This document shows positions 12,749 through 25,016 of a stretch of DNA of 64,000 nucleotides, in pieces. Origin of the DNA: Vandiemenella viatica (Eukaryota > Arthropoda > Insecta > Orthoptera > Morabidae); contig CM061918.1 of the NCBI GenBank assembly GCA_031002005.1, positions 42,164,947 through 42,228,946 of the forward strand. The letters are read 5' to 3'. Under the pieces are notes generated by a model. The model worked only from the letters and a program-made list of their open reading frames with translations, was not told the DNA's origin and did no database searches. The position numbers and the translations under genes were made by a program. Numbering within the stretch: the stretch's first letter is position 1; each line of letters opens with the position of its first letter.

Positions 12749-12854
12749 CACCAGCACCTGAGCAGTTGAATATATGGATCCGTGGAACGAAAAAAAGTGA
12801 TGAGAGTGAGCTGGCTACAAAAGTTACTTCCAGTCTCCATGTCAGCAGCCCCCT
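12749..12854 (+). CDS. Exon of unidentified host gene (106 bp)
   Basis: A small internal exon between the acceptor ctgatgctttccag and the donor CCCCT|GTACGT. Only one frame is open. It needs two bases of a split codon at the start and leaves two at the end, exactly what the exons at 2008-2228 (leaving G) and 20306 (supplying G) require. The junction codons become GCA (Ala) and CTG (Leu). The peptide is PAPEQLNIWIRGTKKSDESE followed by a Thr/Ser-rich stretch. I found it by looking for an exon that repairs the phase mismatch between its neighbours. The phase fit and coding composition support it, although the donor is not the best consensus. Confidence 0.72.
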
Positions 12855-13831
12855 GTACGTATCACACACTATAAATACATCTTGCTAGATTGCATGTACA
12901 AAAGATGTGGTCAAATGTCTAGTTTTATCCAGAGCATCATTAGTACTTATTCATTATCTTAATACTCCTTGTTTCAATTATTAGAACAGTTTGCAAGGTT
13001 TCACTATGAAATTCTTATTTTAATTTTTCTTTTCTCAGACTTAATGCTTGATGATAAATAAGCATTTGTAATGTTCCATTGTTTTAGCGTAATAATTTGT
13101 ATAGAAGGGTATATACATCAATCAGTTTTCTGAATATTAGTGCCATAGCTATATATTAATTTTGTAGAGACATAATGTAGTTTTGTTTGTTCCCAGTATA
13201 TTCAGTATTGCCTGATAAATTGTCATTGTGTAGTTATTGGAGTGATAACTGGTTTGAAGAAACTTATATGCAAGTCTCAGTTTACTGAAGTTGATAAGAC
13301 TAAATCAACAAAAAAAGATTCATTTGTAAAATGATACAATTTTTGGTTGTAAACTCTACACAGTGTATGTACAGCAGAAATCCAGAGTGAACTGCATGAT
13401 TTGTGAGTTGGTTAAGAGGATGAATGGCAGTTATTCCAAAAACTTAGGAACAAAGAACAGTTATACATAGATGTTCATCACATCTGGCAAGTGGTCTTCT
13501 TGTTTGGTGGAGATGACGAATGAATAATGGGGGAAAGAAGGCAGGTTGTTAAATGGGTTGGATGAGGTTGTCAAAAGGAGGAAAATTAGAGGGGTTGGCA
13601 AGTATTACCTAAGGATGACTTAGCATTTGCGTGTTGACTAGTTTGTACTAGTAAGCTAGTTCCCACTGTCGGAGCTGCTGCTATTGCGATGGACTCTAAT
13701 CCCACAAGCACTGAATTAGGATATGTCTTTGTTGACGTCATGTGTGGCATTTTGGGTAAATACCATATTTTTTTATTGTCACTCAGCCTTACTGGCAGTT
13801 GATTTGCGGTTAGACCTATGCTTAATTTTTT

Positions 13832-14617
13832 AAATATAATTTAAGAGCGATGGAATGCACGCTCTGGTGGCAATTTCCCTACACACCCATTTTTTATTTC
13901 CACTCCTGTCTCAGCTGCTTTTGCCTTTAAAATTTCAACTTTAAATTCTTTCAGTGCTTTTGGTTATTCTTTTCTCCTGACTCCTTCATCTTTGAATGAA
14001 AAGTTTGTGTCTTGCTTCCTGTTTATTCATTCGACTATTTTTTTTTCAAGTTTACATGTGGAGAATGCATCATGTCGAGGATGTACAAATTGGTCGACAA
14101 TTGTCGGTGCTGTGAGTTGGACTTGTGTTCATTGAATGTGTATTCTCATGACAATTGCCTGACAATAATTAATTTAAGTTTGAACTTGGCATAATAGGAA
14201 GCCAACAAATGGAGATTCAGTGGTGCAGAATTTAGGGTTTCATACTCTAAAATGTCAAAGATGAACAGGTAGCACCTTCCACTTTGGTCAGTGCAGTCTC
14301 CTGAAATGATCGGGTCTGTGATGGGTGAGACCCAACATATGAACGATACTGCATGAACTGTCTGTCAGTGGCCACAGTTACACATATCTATATAACAATA
14401 TTAGTTATTGACAAGATATGGTTCATGGCAGCTGCTTGATGACCATTTGCTGCCTTACTTTTGGTATCGTGGTAACAGATGACATGTGGTGTCATCAGGC
14501 TCAAATGTGAGCTGTTTTTGATTTGAAGAACATTTTATACAATTCAAGTTCATAAACATCTCTTTGGAGAATATGCCACCAGAGCGTGTGCTCCATTGCA
14601 ATTAAATTAAATATTCA
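13832..14617. mobile_element. Possible DNA-transposon remnant with inverted ends
   Basis: The left end contains GCACGCTCTGGTGGCA (about 13857-13872) and the right end contains TGCCACCAGAGCGTGTGC (about 14576-14593), which is its inverse. AATTTAA-type sequence lies outside on both sides. The 0.79-kb interior has only a 60-aa frame of unknown kind (14012-14194). The target duplication is unclear. Confidence 0.4.
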
Positions 14618-15316
14618 GGATACAATAGGCTATTTGACAATATTAAAAAAATATTATAAATTGAACTCATTCTCATAGATTAATGCTTCCAGAAGCTAAT
14701 TTTATCAATTTTGAAAAGAAAAGTGGATTATTTTTAATAAAAAAGCGAAATAAAAATTATAATTTTCTTACCTCTGGTCACGTGACAGAAAACGCTCTAG
14801 GATTGGTGGTCGCTTGAGTGACGTCACACGTCTGTAAACTCTGCGGCTAGGAATGGAGCGTTTCCTATTATCAAAGTTTTCAACTATTTTTATTCTTTGT
14901 TGCTGGTCATTTCTTGTTATTAATGAAATTTAATTTTGAATACAAAATCGAGAACATTATGTAAAAGCCTAAAGCGGAAAAATAACAAAAATAGACGCCT
15001 TATTTGTGGGGCTGGCTATAGAAAAAAACCTGACTTTTATTCTACTGAGCTTAAAAATGTAACAGCTTCTATTTGAGACTCATTTATATTTAAATTGAAA
15101 GTTGGAGATTGATTGTTTTGCGTTAGCAAACCATACGTCGAAAAATTCTGTACGCGAAATTTGTGCAGTCATGCTGAAAATAAAGAAAAGTTGTATGGGT
15201 GTCGCAATAATGCGCAAACAAATTAAGGTATAACTTGTAGCTAATAAGCAGCTCTTTCAAATAAATATAGTTTTAATGATGCTATTGTATCACGGAAAAA
15301 TCATGCGTAAACTTAC

Positions 15317-15529
15317 CTTGAAGCTGGCCAAAAGCAATAGCAACACACAAATCACTACTAATACGCAGAAATACAGCGTAATCATCGGCCAAACTCAATG
15401 GATTAGCGCGGCCGACTGAAGCGCTTGTTCGGTGGATCACAGGAAGCCCATTGTTCAAACTATTTTTTCCATTGTTTGACGCGAATTCGTTGAAAATAAA
15501 CCTTTGTTCCGAGTAGTATGGTTCATCTA
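15317..15529 (-). CDS. Candidate minus-strand exon, function unknown
   Basis: On the minus strand an open frame reads DEPYYSEQRFIFNEFASNNG and continues through RANPLSLADDYAVFLRISSD to the donor CAAG|GTAAGT. A possible acceptor (tatattcaaag) would let it join, in phase, the exon candidate at 16091-16265 (G|TA, Val). I do not recognise it. It may be a gene or transposon gene nested in intron 3. The downstream exon was not found: the nearest acceptor-like site (ttattttcag near 15180) gives an immediate stop in this phase. Confidence 0.3.
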
Positions 15530-15611
15530 CTTTGAATATAAATAAATATTTTGCCTGCGTAGACAATTATCAAAACTGACTTTTGTCCCTCTAGATTTAG
15601 AAAATATCACA

Positions 15612-15673
15612 CTGTGCGGCGCCCTCTCGGATGCGAGGCCAGAGCGTTAACCACTCACTCACCACGCTCGGAA
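15612..15673 (-). repeat. SINE head fragment
   Basis: The reverse complement matches the tRNA-like head of the local SINE (GAGCGTGGTG, GGTTAACG-type A box, CTCGCATCCG). The body and tail are absent. Confidence 0.55.
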
Positions 15674-16090
15674 TAATTGGATGTTGTGGGCCATTTTTCT
15701 TAATTGCAGTTTGAAGATTATGGATAAATAATATTTTTTGTCAATAAAACTGAATTTGTTTGTTTATTCATTTACCTACCTCGTTTCACTTCATCTCACA
15801 TGAAGAAACTGTGAAGTGTTCACTATTAACATAAAGAGAAGCAATTAAGAAGTAGTGTCAGGATAGCTGCATGATTGAAGAGTGGTAATGGAAATCAGAA
15901 CATCCTACGTTCGAAGAACCTTGGTTGGGATAATATTTTTTGTGTGAATTTTTTTCGGTATCTGTTTGCTGTTTTTTGCACTACCATGTTTTTATTCGAA
16001 GAATTCATAATAGTTGCTAAGCGTCATGCAAGTGTTTGAAACAAATTTCTACAATACCGGTACATGAAAAGTTTTTATTTTTAAACTTAC

Positions 16091-16265
16091 CAGAGTGAGA
16101 ATATCGTGCAAAAAATACAGGTGCACGGCCGTGAACAAAGGAATTTATTTTAGAAGTGACATCACATGTAGAAATTTCATCTTGCAACAGTTCCGGAACG
16201 CTTTGTGTCCTTTTCGTTGGAATTTTTACGTGACGATACAATTGTAGGTTACCTTCCTGACATAA
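16091..16265 (-). CDS. Candidate minus-strand exon, function unknown
   Basis: The minus-strand frame reads LCQEGNLQLYRHVKIPTKRT, then QSVPELLQDEISTCDVTSKI, ending in FVHGRAPVFFARYSHS. It lies between an acceptor-like cgcag and the donor CTCTG|GTAAGTTT. It leaves one base (G) that fits the exon candidate at 15317-15529. The residue mix looks like real protein and the donor is strong. The family is not recognised and no start codon was established. Confidence 0.3.
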
Positions 16266-16747
16266 CTGCGTCTATTAGGCGATATTTACTTTTAATGTGC
16301 AAGTCATTTTCTTTTTTTCTTTTTTTAAAACTTTTTTTCGGTGTGCAGGTAACGTCCAATTTTCTTTTTGAAATCTTCTTTGGTTGTTTCAAATGGTTGT
16401 AATTCGCTTGTTATCAAAAAAGAAAAAGGCGTTGAGGTGGAGATTTTTTCCTTGATAACAATGTACTGTATCTGCATACATTAATTTAATCTCTTGGCTC
16501 CCTGAATGGTGCTTCAAATTGTTACCACTTGTGCCTTACCGATTTTGCCTGAGAAAATTTTTCTTCTCAGAACTGCACAAAGAATCATTTCAAATATGGA
16601 TGTCAGCTTGATGACTTGTTATTGAGAAATTGTGTCAAGCTGAAGGTACAACAAATTTAGAATGTTATTTGTGGAAAGACAATTATTAACATTTAATAAT
16701 AAAAATAAAATTATCAAAAATCTTGTTTTCTTTCCGAGGCTAAGAAA

Positions 16748-18052
16748 TCTATCTACATCTATAAAACAAAAACTGGATCAATTTGAACTATAAAAACACT
16801 GAAACTTAGCAGATTTTGATGGGGTTTTCATCGTTTTCAAGCTTAGAATCTCAACTGAGTTGTTTGGTATTTCTTATGTTTCAATATTAATTAAGGAATG
16901 AGCATTAAATGAAATTCTGAATTTATGGTGACAAATACCAAAGATGGAACGACTAGATGTTGCATACTTGACACTAAACACACAACTACAATGTCTCTGA
17001 CCATAGCCTTTAATGAAACCAATAACATTATTCCCCATTAATAACTATTTTCCACACTAAACAAAACTTGAAATATTCTTTCCTTTAATTCAGGATATTC
17101 AGTCTTTAAACGCCATAGATGGTCGTGTTGAATGCAAGAAACTAATAACAAACAAAAAAAAAAAAAAACAACAGATTTTTTTTGATCACAATCATTGTCG
17201 GCATAACTACAATGTCTCTGGCAATCGTCTTTAGTGTTCTGTTCACAATAAAATGGCATCCAGCTTGTAACTCCCTGAAACAAATCGAAAGTAAAGAATT
17301 TATTTTATGTTATTATTATTATTTTTCCAAATTTCGTTTAATTCCAATCTGAATACTAGATATTCAACTGTACAGGTATGGAATATATTTTAATTTTGCA
17401 CTCCAGAGGCAGTAGCATAACGAGCCACATCTAATGTTTGATACTGTGATAATTCGGTTGAACTCAATTCAGCAGTTTTCATGTAATTCTAGATCATTGA
17501 TAAAATAAACATGTCTAACGTTTTAACACATATGTTGAATTTAGCTTTGATCACAAGCTTTCAAATTCTGAAAATCCATTCAAAATCTGTATTTTTCTGC
17601 TTGATGCCGGAATAAACAGACATATTCCAGATACATTTTTATGTATGTGGTTTATATTAATGTACATACAGTTCACATTTTGATTTTCGAGCAGCAACAT
17701 TAGCAGATGTAATTTTGTTGAAATGTAACCTGGACTAAAATGAAAACTGACATTGCGTATCAAAGCATCCAAACCACCCCATTCTTAGAACCATTTAGTT
17801 TAGTGCTGGAAATGGCTTGTATTAAATCAATGAAGCTTGGTGGGCATAAATCTTTTTGGGCTGAATAATAATAGTCTACTGGTAAATCAGCTTTAACCAC
17901 CTCTTTTTCTTGGTAGGGTGCGGGTTTGTTTCAACACCGAAAATGGATATGCGAATTGTATGAAACTTGGTACACGTTTCTCATTGTGGGAATAATAAGT
18001 GTATGGGTAAAACAACGCCAACTAGATCGTGCAACACTGGGAACTTCGCTAG
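16748..18052 (+). mobile_element. Helitron-like non-autonomous repeat (tentative)
   Basis: It starts A|TCTATCTACATCTATAAAAC and ends in ACTTCGCTAG|T. This fits the Helitron rule of a TC 5' end, a CTRR 3' end and insertion between A and T. There is no helicase or other coding. A clear 3' hairpin is not visible, so the call rests on the ends and on resemblance to common insect repeats of this kind. Confidence 0.35.
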
Positions 18053-20305
18053 TAAATGAATAAATCTTATGTGGCCTTAATGATCTAATGGTGGGTTATA
18101 GGGTATCGTGGAGCTGCAGTTTAATTTGTAATCCAAACCATGGATTGTCCCAACAAACTTTACATGAACAAAGTGAAGCTTAGCCAGCACCGAATGTTGG
18201 TTAACTTTTTGAACTATTGCGAATAACTGTTACAGAATGTCATTGACTGAATTGAGAAATCAGGTGTCATCTGGAGTGTTGCAAGTTATCCACAAGTAGA
18301 GATTGCAATCCAGCAAAGCGGTGTCCTGCAGTCTCACGGATCCCGCATCACTAAACAGTCTGGTGGTCCTGCACAAAATTAAGCGGATCCACAATCCGCA
18401 AAATGGAGTGAAAACACGAATTAGTCTGCATGACTCTCTGCCCCACTCGGTCTCTATCGGATGCATTGCACTGTTTGCTTGTACCCTTGCAGTTGGCATT
18501 TGACTCATGTGTAATGTTTGTTTTTGTCAACCTTCGTCATTCGTAAGTAATTATATCCACTTTATTCATTAAAACTTGCGTTTGTTTTGAGTACATATTT
18601 CTGTAATTTGAGTTATGTTGCATATTTAGTATGATTTTGTAAGTAAAATATTTTTTATATGTAGGAAACGTTATCTGAACAACACAGTTGAACCTTTTTA
18701 TTCGCGGTTTCATTATTCCCATTTTCTGTATTTGCAGATAAAGTAATTGTGACAAATTCCTGTATTCGCTGCTGAAAATTTGATTATTCGTTGATACGAA
18801 ACTAATGTTATCGTAATTTTAACGATTGCGTACCTATTTATTTAGCAGTTATCAAAAGACAATTTTATATCCTTTGACTTATTGTTGTCTCGACCGCCAC
18901 CTCATTGAAATGCATGTTTTTTTTGACAAAAGCCACCTGCTTACATATTACGCTCTGGCTTTCGATTAATCCTCCTTGGGATGATTTAGTCAATCGCCAC
19001 AACACATTATTTTTGAGTGTCCTTTCAGCTCATTATTTTGACTAAAGGCAAAAAAAATTATAATGTAGTCTTCTCGGGTGTATTGCCGAATTATGTTGTA
19101 AAAATTCTATACTTTGTCGGCTGCCTCCGCCGTCTTCATCACGTGTAAAATTTCATTTTTTTACAACGGAATCCGGCGATAAACACGTGAGGACTTCATT
19201 GCAATTATCCACGAACGTCTCCTTTCTTACATAAAAATTAATTTCCACTCTAAAAAAAGTTGTGCCACTTCAAGTAAAACTGGAAATACTTGACGGTTTA
19301 TGTCTTGGTAAGTAGTTTATTTTAATAACAATGAATCAAATATAAGATCAATCAAGAAATTAGGAGACATAATAATGAATGCCCCAAAAACAATTCTTGT
19401 AAATTCACTTTGTGAAACAGAATGCTTTCTCTCAGTGTTACAGATCGTTTATTTAAAATTAACAATAATAATAATAAAAACTCTGGTCGCTTGGCCTTTA
19501 TGCATACCATGTTTTCAAACTGTTGTGATTTATTGTAAGGTACATAATATGACCTATCACTGAATATTTTGCATTTTTTATTATTTATTTAAAAATTGGT
19601 TTAGATTTTTTTAAAATGTAAAACTCAAATCATTGTTAAGACAGGCTAAAAAAAATTGTCATTTTACCTATTAAAATATTGTTCGTTAAAAAAACTGCTT
19701 GTGCGAATCCTGTTGAATCCTGCAGGATCTGCACCAATCCCACGGAATTGAAAACACTGAGGGATTGCAATCCTTATCTACAAGTCATTCATTAAATACA
19801 TTAACAGTGTGTGTTTCTCATGACAGGTTACCAGTGGGTAGATGTTTTGTTAGTAAATATTTTAATTTTTGGAACTTGATACTCAAAAATATTAGCCTCT
19901 CTCTTTCCAGCCACTTTCAACAAAGTTGCAGGTACAAGAAAAATCCTGACCCGGCTCAAATTGAAACTATTAACACAAGGATATTAAACCGATACCACAC
20001 CTACTGGAATCGCTATGTTTAATGTGTTCCATGATGGCTATTCTACAAAAATGAATCTAATTTGACAATGACTTAACATATTTATTTTTATCATACATAT
20101 ATATAGAGAAGATAGAATTAAGTTTAATGATGATTGCCTTTGCTCTGTATGGAAACCATTCCCTATGTAAAATCAAAGTTATAAGATGCACACTAATGTA
20201 GAGTGGTATAAAGCTATTTCTTTTATTATTCAATTTATTTTCTTTAAATGTTATTTCTTACACATATGAGATGGTTTGCCCTTACTATATTTTTTCTCCT
20301 TTTAG

Positions 20306-21914
20306 GAGCAGTGGAACACCAGAAAGCAAAAGACAGAACACCAAGAAATGCCCAAATGCATTTGATGTGGATAAGGTCAAGAAAATCTTTAAAACGCTGA
20401 ACAGTGTTTCTAAACCGGAACACTTTTACCAAATACCACAAAGGAGGGATGTAGCCAAGTCTGTAGATGGTAGCTCTGCTGAAAAGCACTTGCAGAACTC
20501 TACTGCTAGGGAAGGAATGCAGCTAGACTGTGCCAAACATCAGCAGAATTATAAGACTGGTATTCTTCGTAAGAACAGAGAGAAAACTGAGAATGGGTCA
20601 GAATTGTTAGCACCTTCTGATAATTACTGGAACGCTGATGGAAGGGAGAAGAAAGTAAGTTTTCATGAAACTTCAGCATTCACAAAGAAAGCCGTTGATT
20701 CGAAGGAGCACAGTGACTGTAATGTGATAAAGAAAACTGGATGCATTTTGCAGGAACAGTCGAACATAGAACAGAGTAGCACCAAAGGTCAACACCTGTC
20801 ATTTGGGAATGTGGCATCACAAAGACCAAACGACAGGAGTATAAATTACATTAACGCCAAAGTTAGTCAATCTCGGAGCAAAATTCGAGATCCAAAACAA
20901 TCGAGTGAGGAAGGTGCATCGCCTACATTACGGAGGCCAAGAGGTACACTAGTACAGGATTCTGAAAAGTGCCAACAGAAATTTATAGCCGAGACTTCAA
21001 AACCGCCAGTAGTACAAAAAGATGATACAAACATACATAAGAATTCAGCTACTGAACAGAGTAGTACGGAAAGTTCTGGAAAACAGAAAGTGGTGTCGGT
21101 TCCTCCTGGTTTTCTATCTCAGAGTAAGAATATTATGACTGATCTCAGATCCTCTGGCCTAAATGTACCAGGAGGGTATGGAATTGCTCTACATGCAGTT
21201 GAAGAACACGAAAGTTCTATAAGCGTGAGATCTCAACTTGATACATACGGAACGGAAGTTGCTAGTACTCATAGCTCAGCCCCTCAATCTGTACCGTCGC
21301 AGTCAGAGACGAGTAGCTTGAGTGGCAGCGATTTTAATTCTGACATAATGTGCAAACAATTTGATGGAAATACTGGTACTGATGGCTTAGTGACAACGAA
21401 TAGTGGGAATACTGAACAGGCATCTGGGCCCGGTGACCTGTCTAATAGCACATGGATGGCGAATTACGGCTTTCTGTACACAAATGAGGTACATAACTCG
21501 TGTGGGACCAGCTTCCCGGGCCATAATGATATTCCTCAATATTTGCCAGTAAGTGAGAATATGATGCCACAAATGGTAGCATCAACAGTTTCGGGAAATA
21601 GCACACAATTGTTTCGGGATTTGTCTTCAAGTGGTGGTGCTGCACCAGTTTTTGGAGGAATGGGTGTATGGTGTCCACCCAGTGGAATTCCATCACCTTT
21701 GCCTATGACAGTGTCTCCAGGATATGGGACAGCATATTCAACCTGGCAACTACCTGGTATCTACAATGCTACAAGTTATATGTCTTCACCTCCCATTGGA
21801 GGTAGCTTCACAGTTTCCACTGGCCAAGTTTCTGGCTATCCATATGCTCCATCTGTACTCCCACATTCGCAGCCGAGCCCGTTAAATCCATTTCAGGGAT
21901 ACTGCATTTCTCAG
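20306..21914 (+). CDS. Large exon of unidentified host gene (low-complexity region)
   Basis: The largest exon: 1609 bases open from the acceptor tttttctccttttag to the donor CTCAG|GTAAAT, in a single frame. It begins by completing a Leu codon from the 12749 exon and reads SSGTPESKRQNTKK. A helix-like DVDKVKKIFKTLNSV follows, then about 300 residues of hydrophilic Ser/Gln/Lys/Thr-rich sequence, then a Gly/Pro/Tyr/Ser-rich part (VPPGFLSQ, GVWCPPSGIPSPLPM, YPYAPSVLPHSQPSPLNP). No transmembrane segment or known fold is visible. Long disordered regions like this are common in RNA-granule, cytoskeletal and regulatory proteins, but I cannot choose between these. An ATG at 20271 lies in the intron side and is unlikely to be the start. 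Confidence 0.88.
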
Positions 21915-22025
21915 GTAAATGTTTATTTAATGAATGGTTCATTTTTGTTATATTTTCTGTTTGCCAGCAAATGTGTTGAGATAATATGAGCATGAGATCA
22001 TGTCATTTAGTTAAGTTGGATATTA

Positions 22026-22900
22026 AGGCACATCCACACAATGCCATATGGCAAGGCAAGGCAACACCGTGAGGCTAGTGTTGACGTATTTGCTGACTTG
22101 TGAAATATGGCAAAACCCTGCCATGTGATTTGCCATCTCAAAACTGCCAGGTGTTGGTCCATTTCAGAGGAAGCCATTCTATTCCTGAAGATAGTTGGTA
22201 GTGGAGCATGTTGCTTGGCCTGGGGGAGCCTTCAATTGACATTTCACAATACAGATGGAGAGTAACGAGAAAGTCCTTACATTAATAGAGCTTTACCACA
22301 GTTTATTTTGTGGAATTTTATATTAGAAGATTACAAAGATCACAATAAAAGGCACGAGACGCTCACTAAAATAGCAAGTAGTTTTCCTGTTGATAAGGAA
22401 ATTAATAGAAAAACCTCATTGGACATTTTCACTAGCAATTGTTGATGACAGGAGTCCCCTGTTGCCAAAAACTGCAGTGTAACCACTAAAAATTCACTTG
22501 TTGGAACAGCTCTTCTAAATAGTGTCACTCTTGCTGATTTTCTACCCTATAAAATTGAGAAGAGTCTCAGATACACTACTAAATATTCAGAAACCACCAC
22601 CACTTCTGTATTCGAGACTGAGCTCATCTGCATTGTCCATCAATAAATCATTTGAAAAGTCACTGCATCCATATCTGGCTCTATCTCATAGAGCGGTGTA
22701 TACCCAAAGCCATTGTTTATATGGTTCATATAATGATTCACTTTTGACTGTCGTTGCTGCAGCAATGGCTACAATCAGATCCTCATCTGTAAACATTTTT
22801 TTCACTGAATGCCATTTCCTATGTGGATGTAGCAAATTTTTAGTGGAGCCATATGGCTTTACCTGCTGACCTTGCCTTATGGAATAGTGTGGCCGGACCT
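22026..22900 (-). mobile_element. PIF-Harbinger element, internally deleted
   Basis: The terminal inverted repeats match imperfectly over about 22 bp (left AGGCACATCCACACAATGCC, right inverse AGGTCCGGCCACACTATTCC). They are flanked by TTA on both sides (22023-22025 and 22901-22903), the usual 3-bp target duplication of this superfamily. Inside, on the minus strand, is a transposase fragment. At 875 bp it is far shorter than an autonomous element. Confidence 0.75.
22340..22528 (-). pseudogene. HARBI1-like transposase fragment
   Basis: The frame reads FRRAVPTSEFLVVTLQFLAT followed by GDSCHQQLL. It matches the conserved Harbinger nuclease segment with LALTLRFLATGDS-type sequence that precedes the catalytic core. 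The three catalytic acidic blocks are not present, so only a piece survives. Confidence 0.65.
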
Positions 22901-24209
22901 TTAGACTTACACCTTTTGAACGTTTGTAAAGCTATATACTTCCATGTTTAACTTGTCTGTAAATCATTTTATAAACCTTAATCCCTGTGGAAATATGAAA
23001 CTATCACTTTGTTGGTTGACATTTTACTCTGTACATCTTTACTCTGCCCTCCAGAATTAATAAGAGGCAATCAAATTTGACCTTCATTCTTTTTTTTATA
23101 AAATACTTCTCTTTATTAATGTATAGTTTAAAAATACTATTCGTAATTTTTTTTTTCAAGAGCACTGGTTGTTTAGTTCTTTTTTCATGACCAAGGATTG
23201 GTTGTGGATTGTTCTCAAATTTTTGAAACCAAGCATTCTCAAGAAAATTTAGCTTGTTTTTATAACATTAAGATAGTACCAACCTTCAGTTGCCACTGTG
23301 GTCTTGTGGTTAGTGCTACTATTTGATAAATGGGTGGCTGGAGTGCGAATGTTCATGCAGGTATTTTTGTTCATTTTGTTTTTGTAACAAATTTTATTTC
23401 ATAAAAGCCAGAGATTCTCAACATGTGCAGGCAAAATAGTAATTGTTTTAATTCTAAATGTATTAAGGGTATTTGCAACAAAAAAGGTGACTAATAACAT
23501 AAAGCTATTAGTCTTTGTTCCCTTTAAATAGTTAACTTCAAATTTCGTTACTGTATTTTTGATATATCATGTTATAATGGATAACAAAATATGTCCCTTA
23601 TGTTAATATTACTAGCTGATACCCATGACTTTGTACGCGTGTATTAAGAATTTCTTTGCCAGAATTGAATACAGAAAAACAAACGAATGTGAGGGGATTT
23701 TGGGAGGGGGGGGGGTGTTAACTAAGGGCAGCTTTATTTCAGCTTGGTCTTCTTTCTTCAGCATGAGCATCCGATTCTTGGATTCTAATTACTAGCTGCT
23801 TGTGCTCTACTAGAACTACAATTTAGGCTAGTTTACGCCCGCAAGGCATGTCAAAAAAGAAGGCCAAATGAACTGGTGCTAGAAACATTTAAGCAGACAC
23901 AAAGTAAAAGGACAGAGAAAATCGACATCTATACTAAATAATACGTTTTTATCTGTAAACGAAATTTATTAACAAATTATACACTAACATAATGCGCGAG
24001 AAGTATAGCTTGAGCAAGCGACATAACATAACAGACTAACACACACATCCGTCTCTGTCACCATTTGAAAAGTTCTCAAAATTTCGTGACTACAACTGTT
24101 AATCATACTGAAGTCCTGTGCCCTCCCTACAGATTTTCTTGTCAAATTCCGCCAATCGGTATAGGCATTTAGTTGTCAAAACGTAACAAAAGACAGAGAC
24201 TTACTTACG

Positions 24210-24229
24210 CATTTATAGTATTATTACTG
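24210..24229. repeat. Target-site duplication, left copy
   Basis: CATTTATAGTATTATTACTG occurs here and again, base for base, at 29789-29808. The bases just outside differ, so the duplication is exactly 20 bp. It brackets the LINE. Confidence 0.95.
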
Positions 24230-24776
24230 TATTTTTTTAATTTATTTATTTTTATTTTTATTTATTTTTTATTTTTATATCCTGGTACATAATAGCCCAG
24301 CACCTAGTTTCTACTCTGGGTCCATATTTCCAATATATTACAAGAGGTACATAAGATAAAATTATAGTTTGCAGCTAATAGCTAAATATTGTTCAGGATG
24401 TAAAACAAGTTAGTAACGCATAAACTTATCAAATTTCACAAAAATTTGTTACGTAATTAATTTAACAATGTGTAAGAATGTATATGATATGTGTTAGTGT
24501 TTTTTGATATATACATATATACTCTAAATTAGTAATTTGAATAACATACATCCACACACAATACTACTATATATAATTAAACAAAGAAACTTTCACATAC
24601 ACAAATCACTTATTTCACTGTTGTCCCACTGTTTCTCACTTTGTATATTTACGACACTTTTACACATTTACTCCCGGCACAGCCACTTCGGAGTAACTTA
24701 CCTCCGTCAGGAGATGACTTCTGGAAGTAGAGGCGTCCTCCTTCGACCCATCGGGAGTTTCTTTATTCGGGAATCA

Positions 24777-25016
24777 TCACTGCTCGGTCGCTGGTCGCTG
24801 TCGGTTGAAACGGTTTCTAAGTGCCAAGAACCTTTCTTTGGCTGCTTGTGAGGCCAGATTGCAAGCTTCATCAAGATAGTACCACAATTCCTGGTCACGC
24901 AATATGTCAAAAATTCGCCTGCCCTGTAATATTTGCTGATATGGGGTTCTTTGTTCCGCTGTTGAAATACACTCCCATACAACATGTGCCCTCGCTTCCG
25001 CCATCACAGCTACCAT
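24777..25016 (-). pseudogene. C-terminal piece of the LINE ORF3 in a shifted frame
   Basis: The frame continues the reverse transcriptase ORF after a frameshift near 24970. It reads HVVWECISTAEQRTPYQQIL and on to NRFNRQRPATEQ-stop. With the preceding NGSCDGGSEGT it forms a partial Cys/His cluster (C, then H-x4-C) like the C-terminal zinc motif of R1-type elements. Confidence 0.7.

Larger units (their letters stand above)
12855..20305 (+). other. Intron 3 of the unidentified gene (7.4 kb)
   Basis: An AT-rich intron with GT-AG ends. It contains an inverted-ended repeat (13832-14617), a candidate pair of minus-strand exons (15317-16265), a SINE head fragment (15612-15673) and a Helitron-like repeat (16748-18052). 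The part from 18060 to 20300 shows only AT-rich sequence and a 12-bp palindrome, GGATTGCAATCC, near 19760 with a near-copy near 18300. Confidence 0.5.

Noticed and set aside
18290..19785. A transposon bounded by GATTGCAATCC at both sides
   Set aside because: GGATTGCAATCC is itself a palindrome, so its presence at both ends says little. The flanks show no convincing terminal repeat or duplication.
19914..19934. A 21-bp segment between cctctctctttccag and gtacaag that could be a microexon of the five-exon gene
   Set aside because: Its length is a multiple of three and it is not needed for phase. The segment is too short to support without transcripts.
20271..20305. ATG at 20271 as the start of the large ORF
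   Set aside because: The preceding sequence is a typical polypyrimidine tract with AG at 20304-20305, and upstream exons fit in phase.
23295..23360. Possible tRNA gene or SINE head (GTGGTCTTGTGGTTAGTGC)
   Set aside because: The A-box-like start is suggestive, but the B box is poor and no cloverleaf forms.
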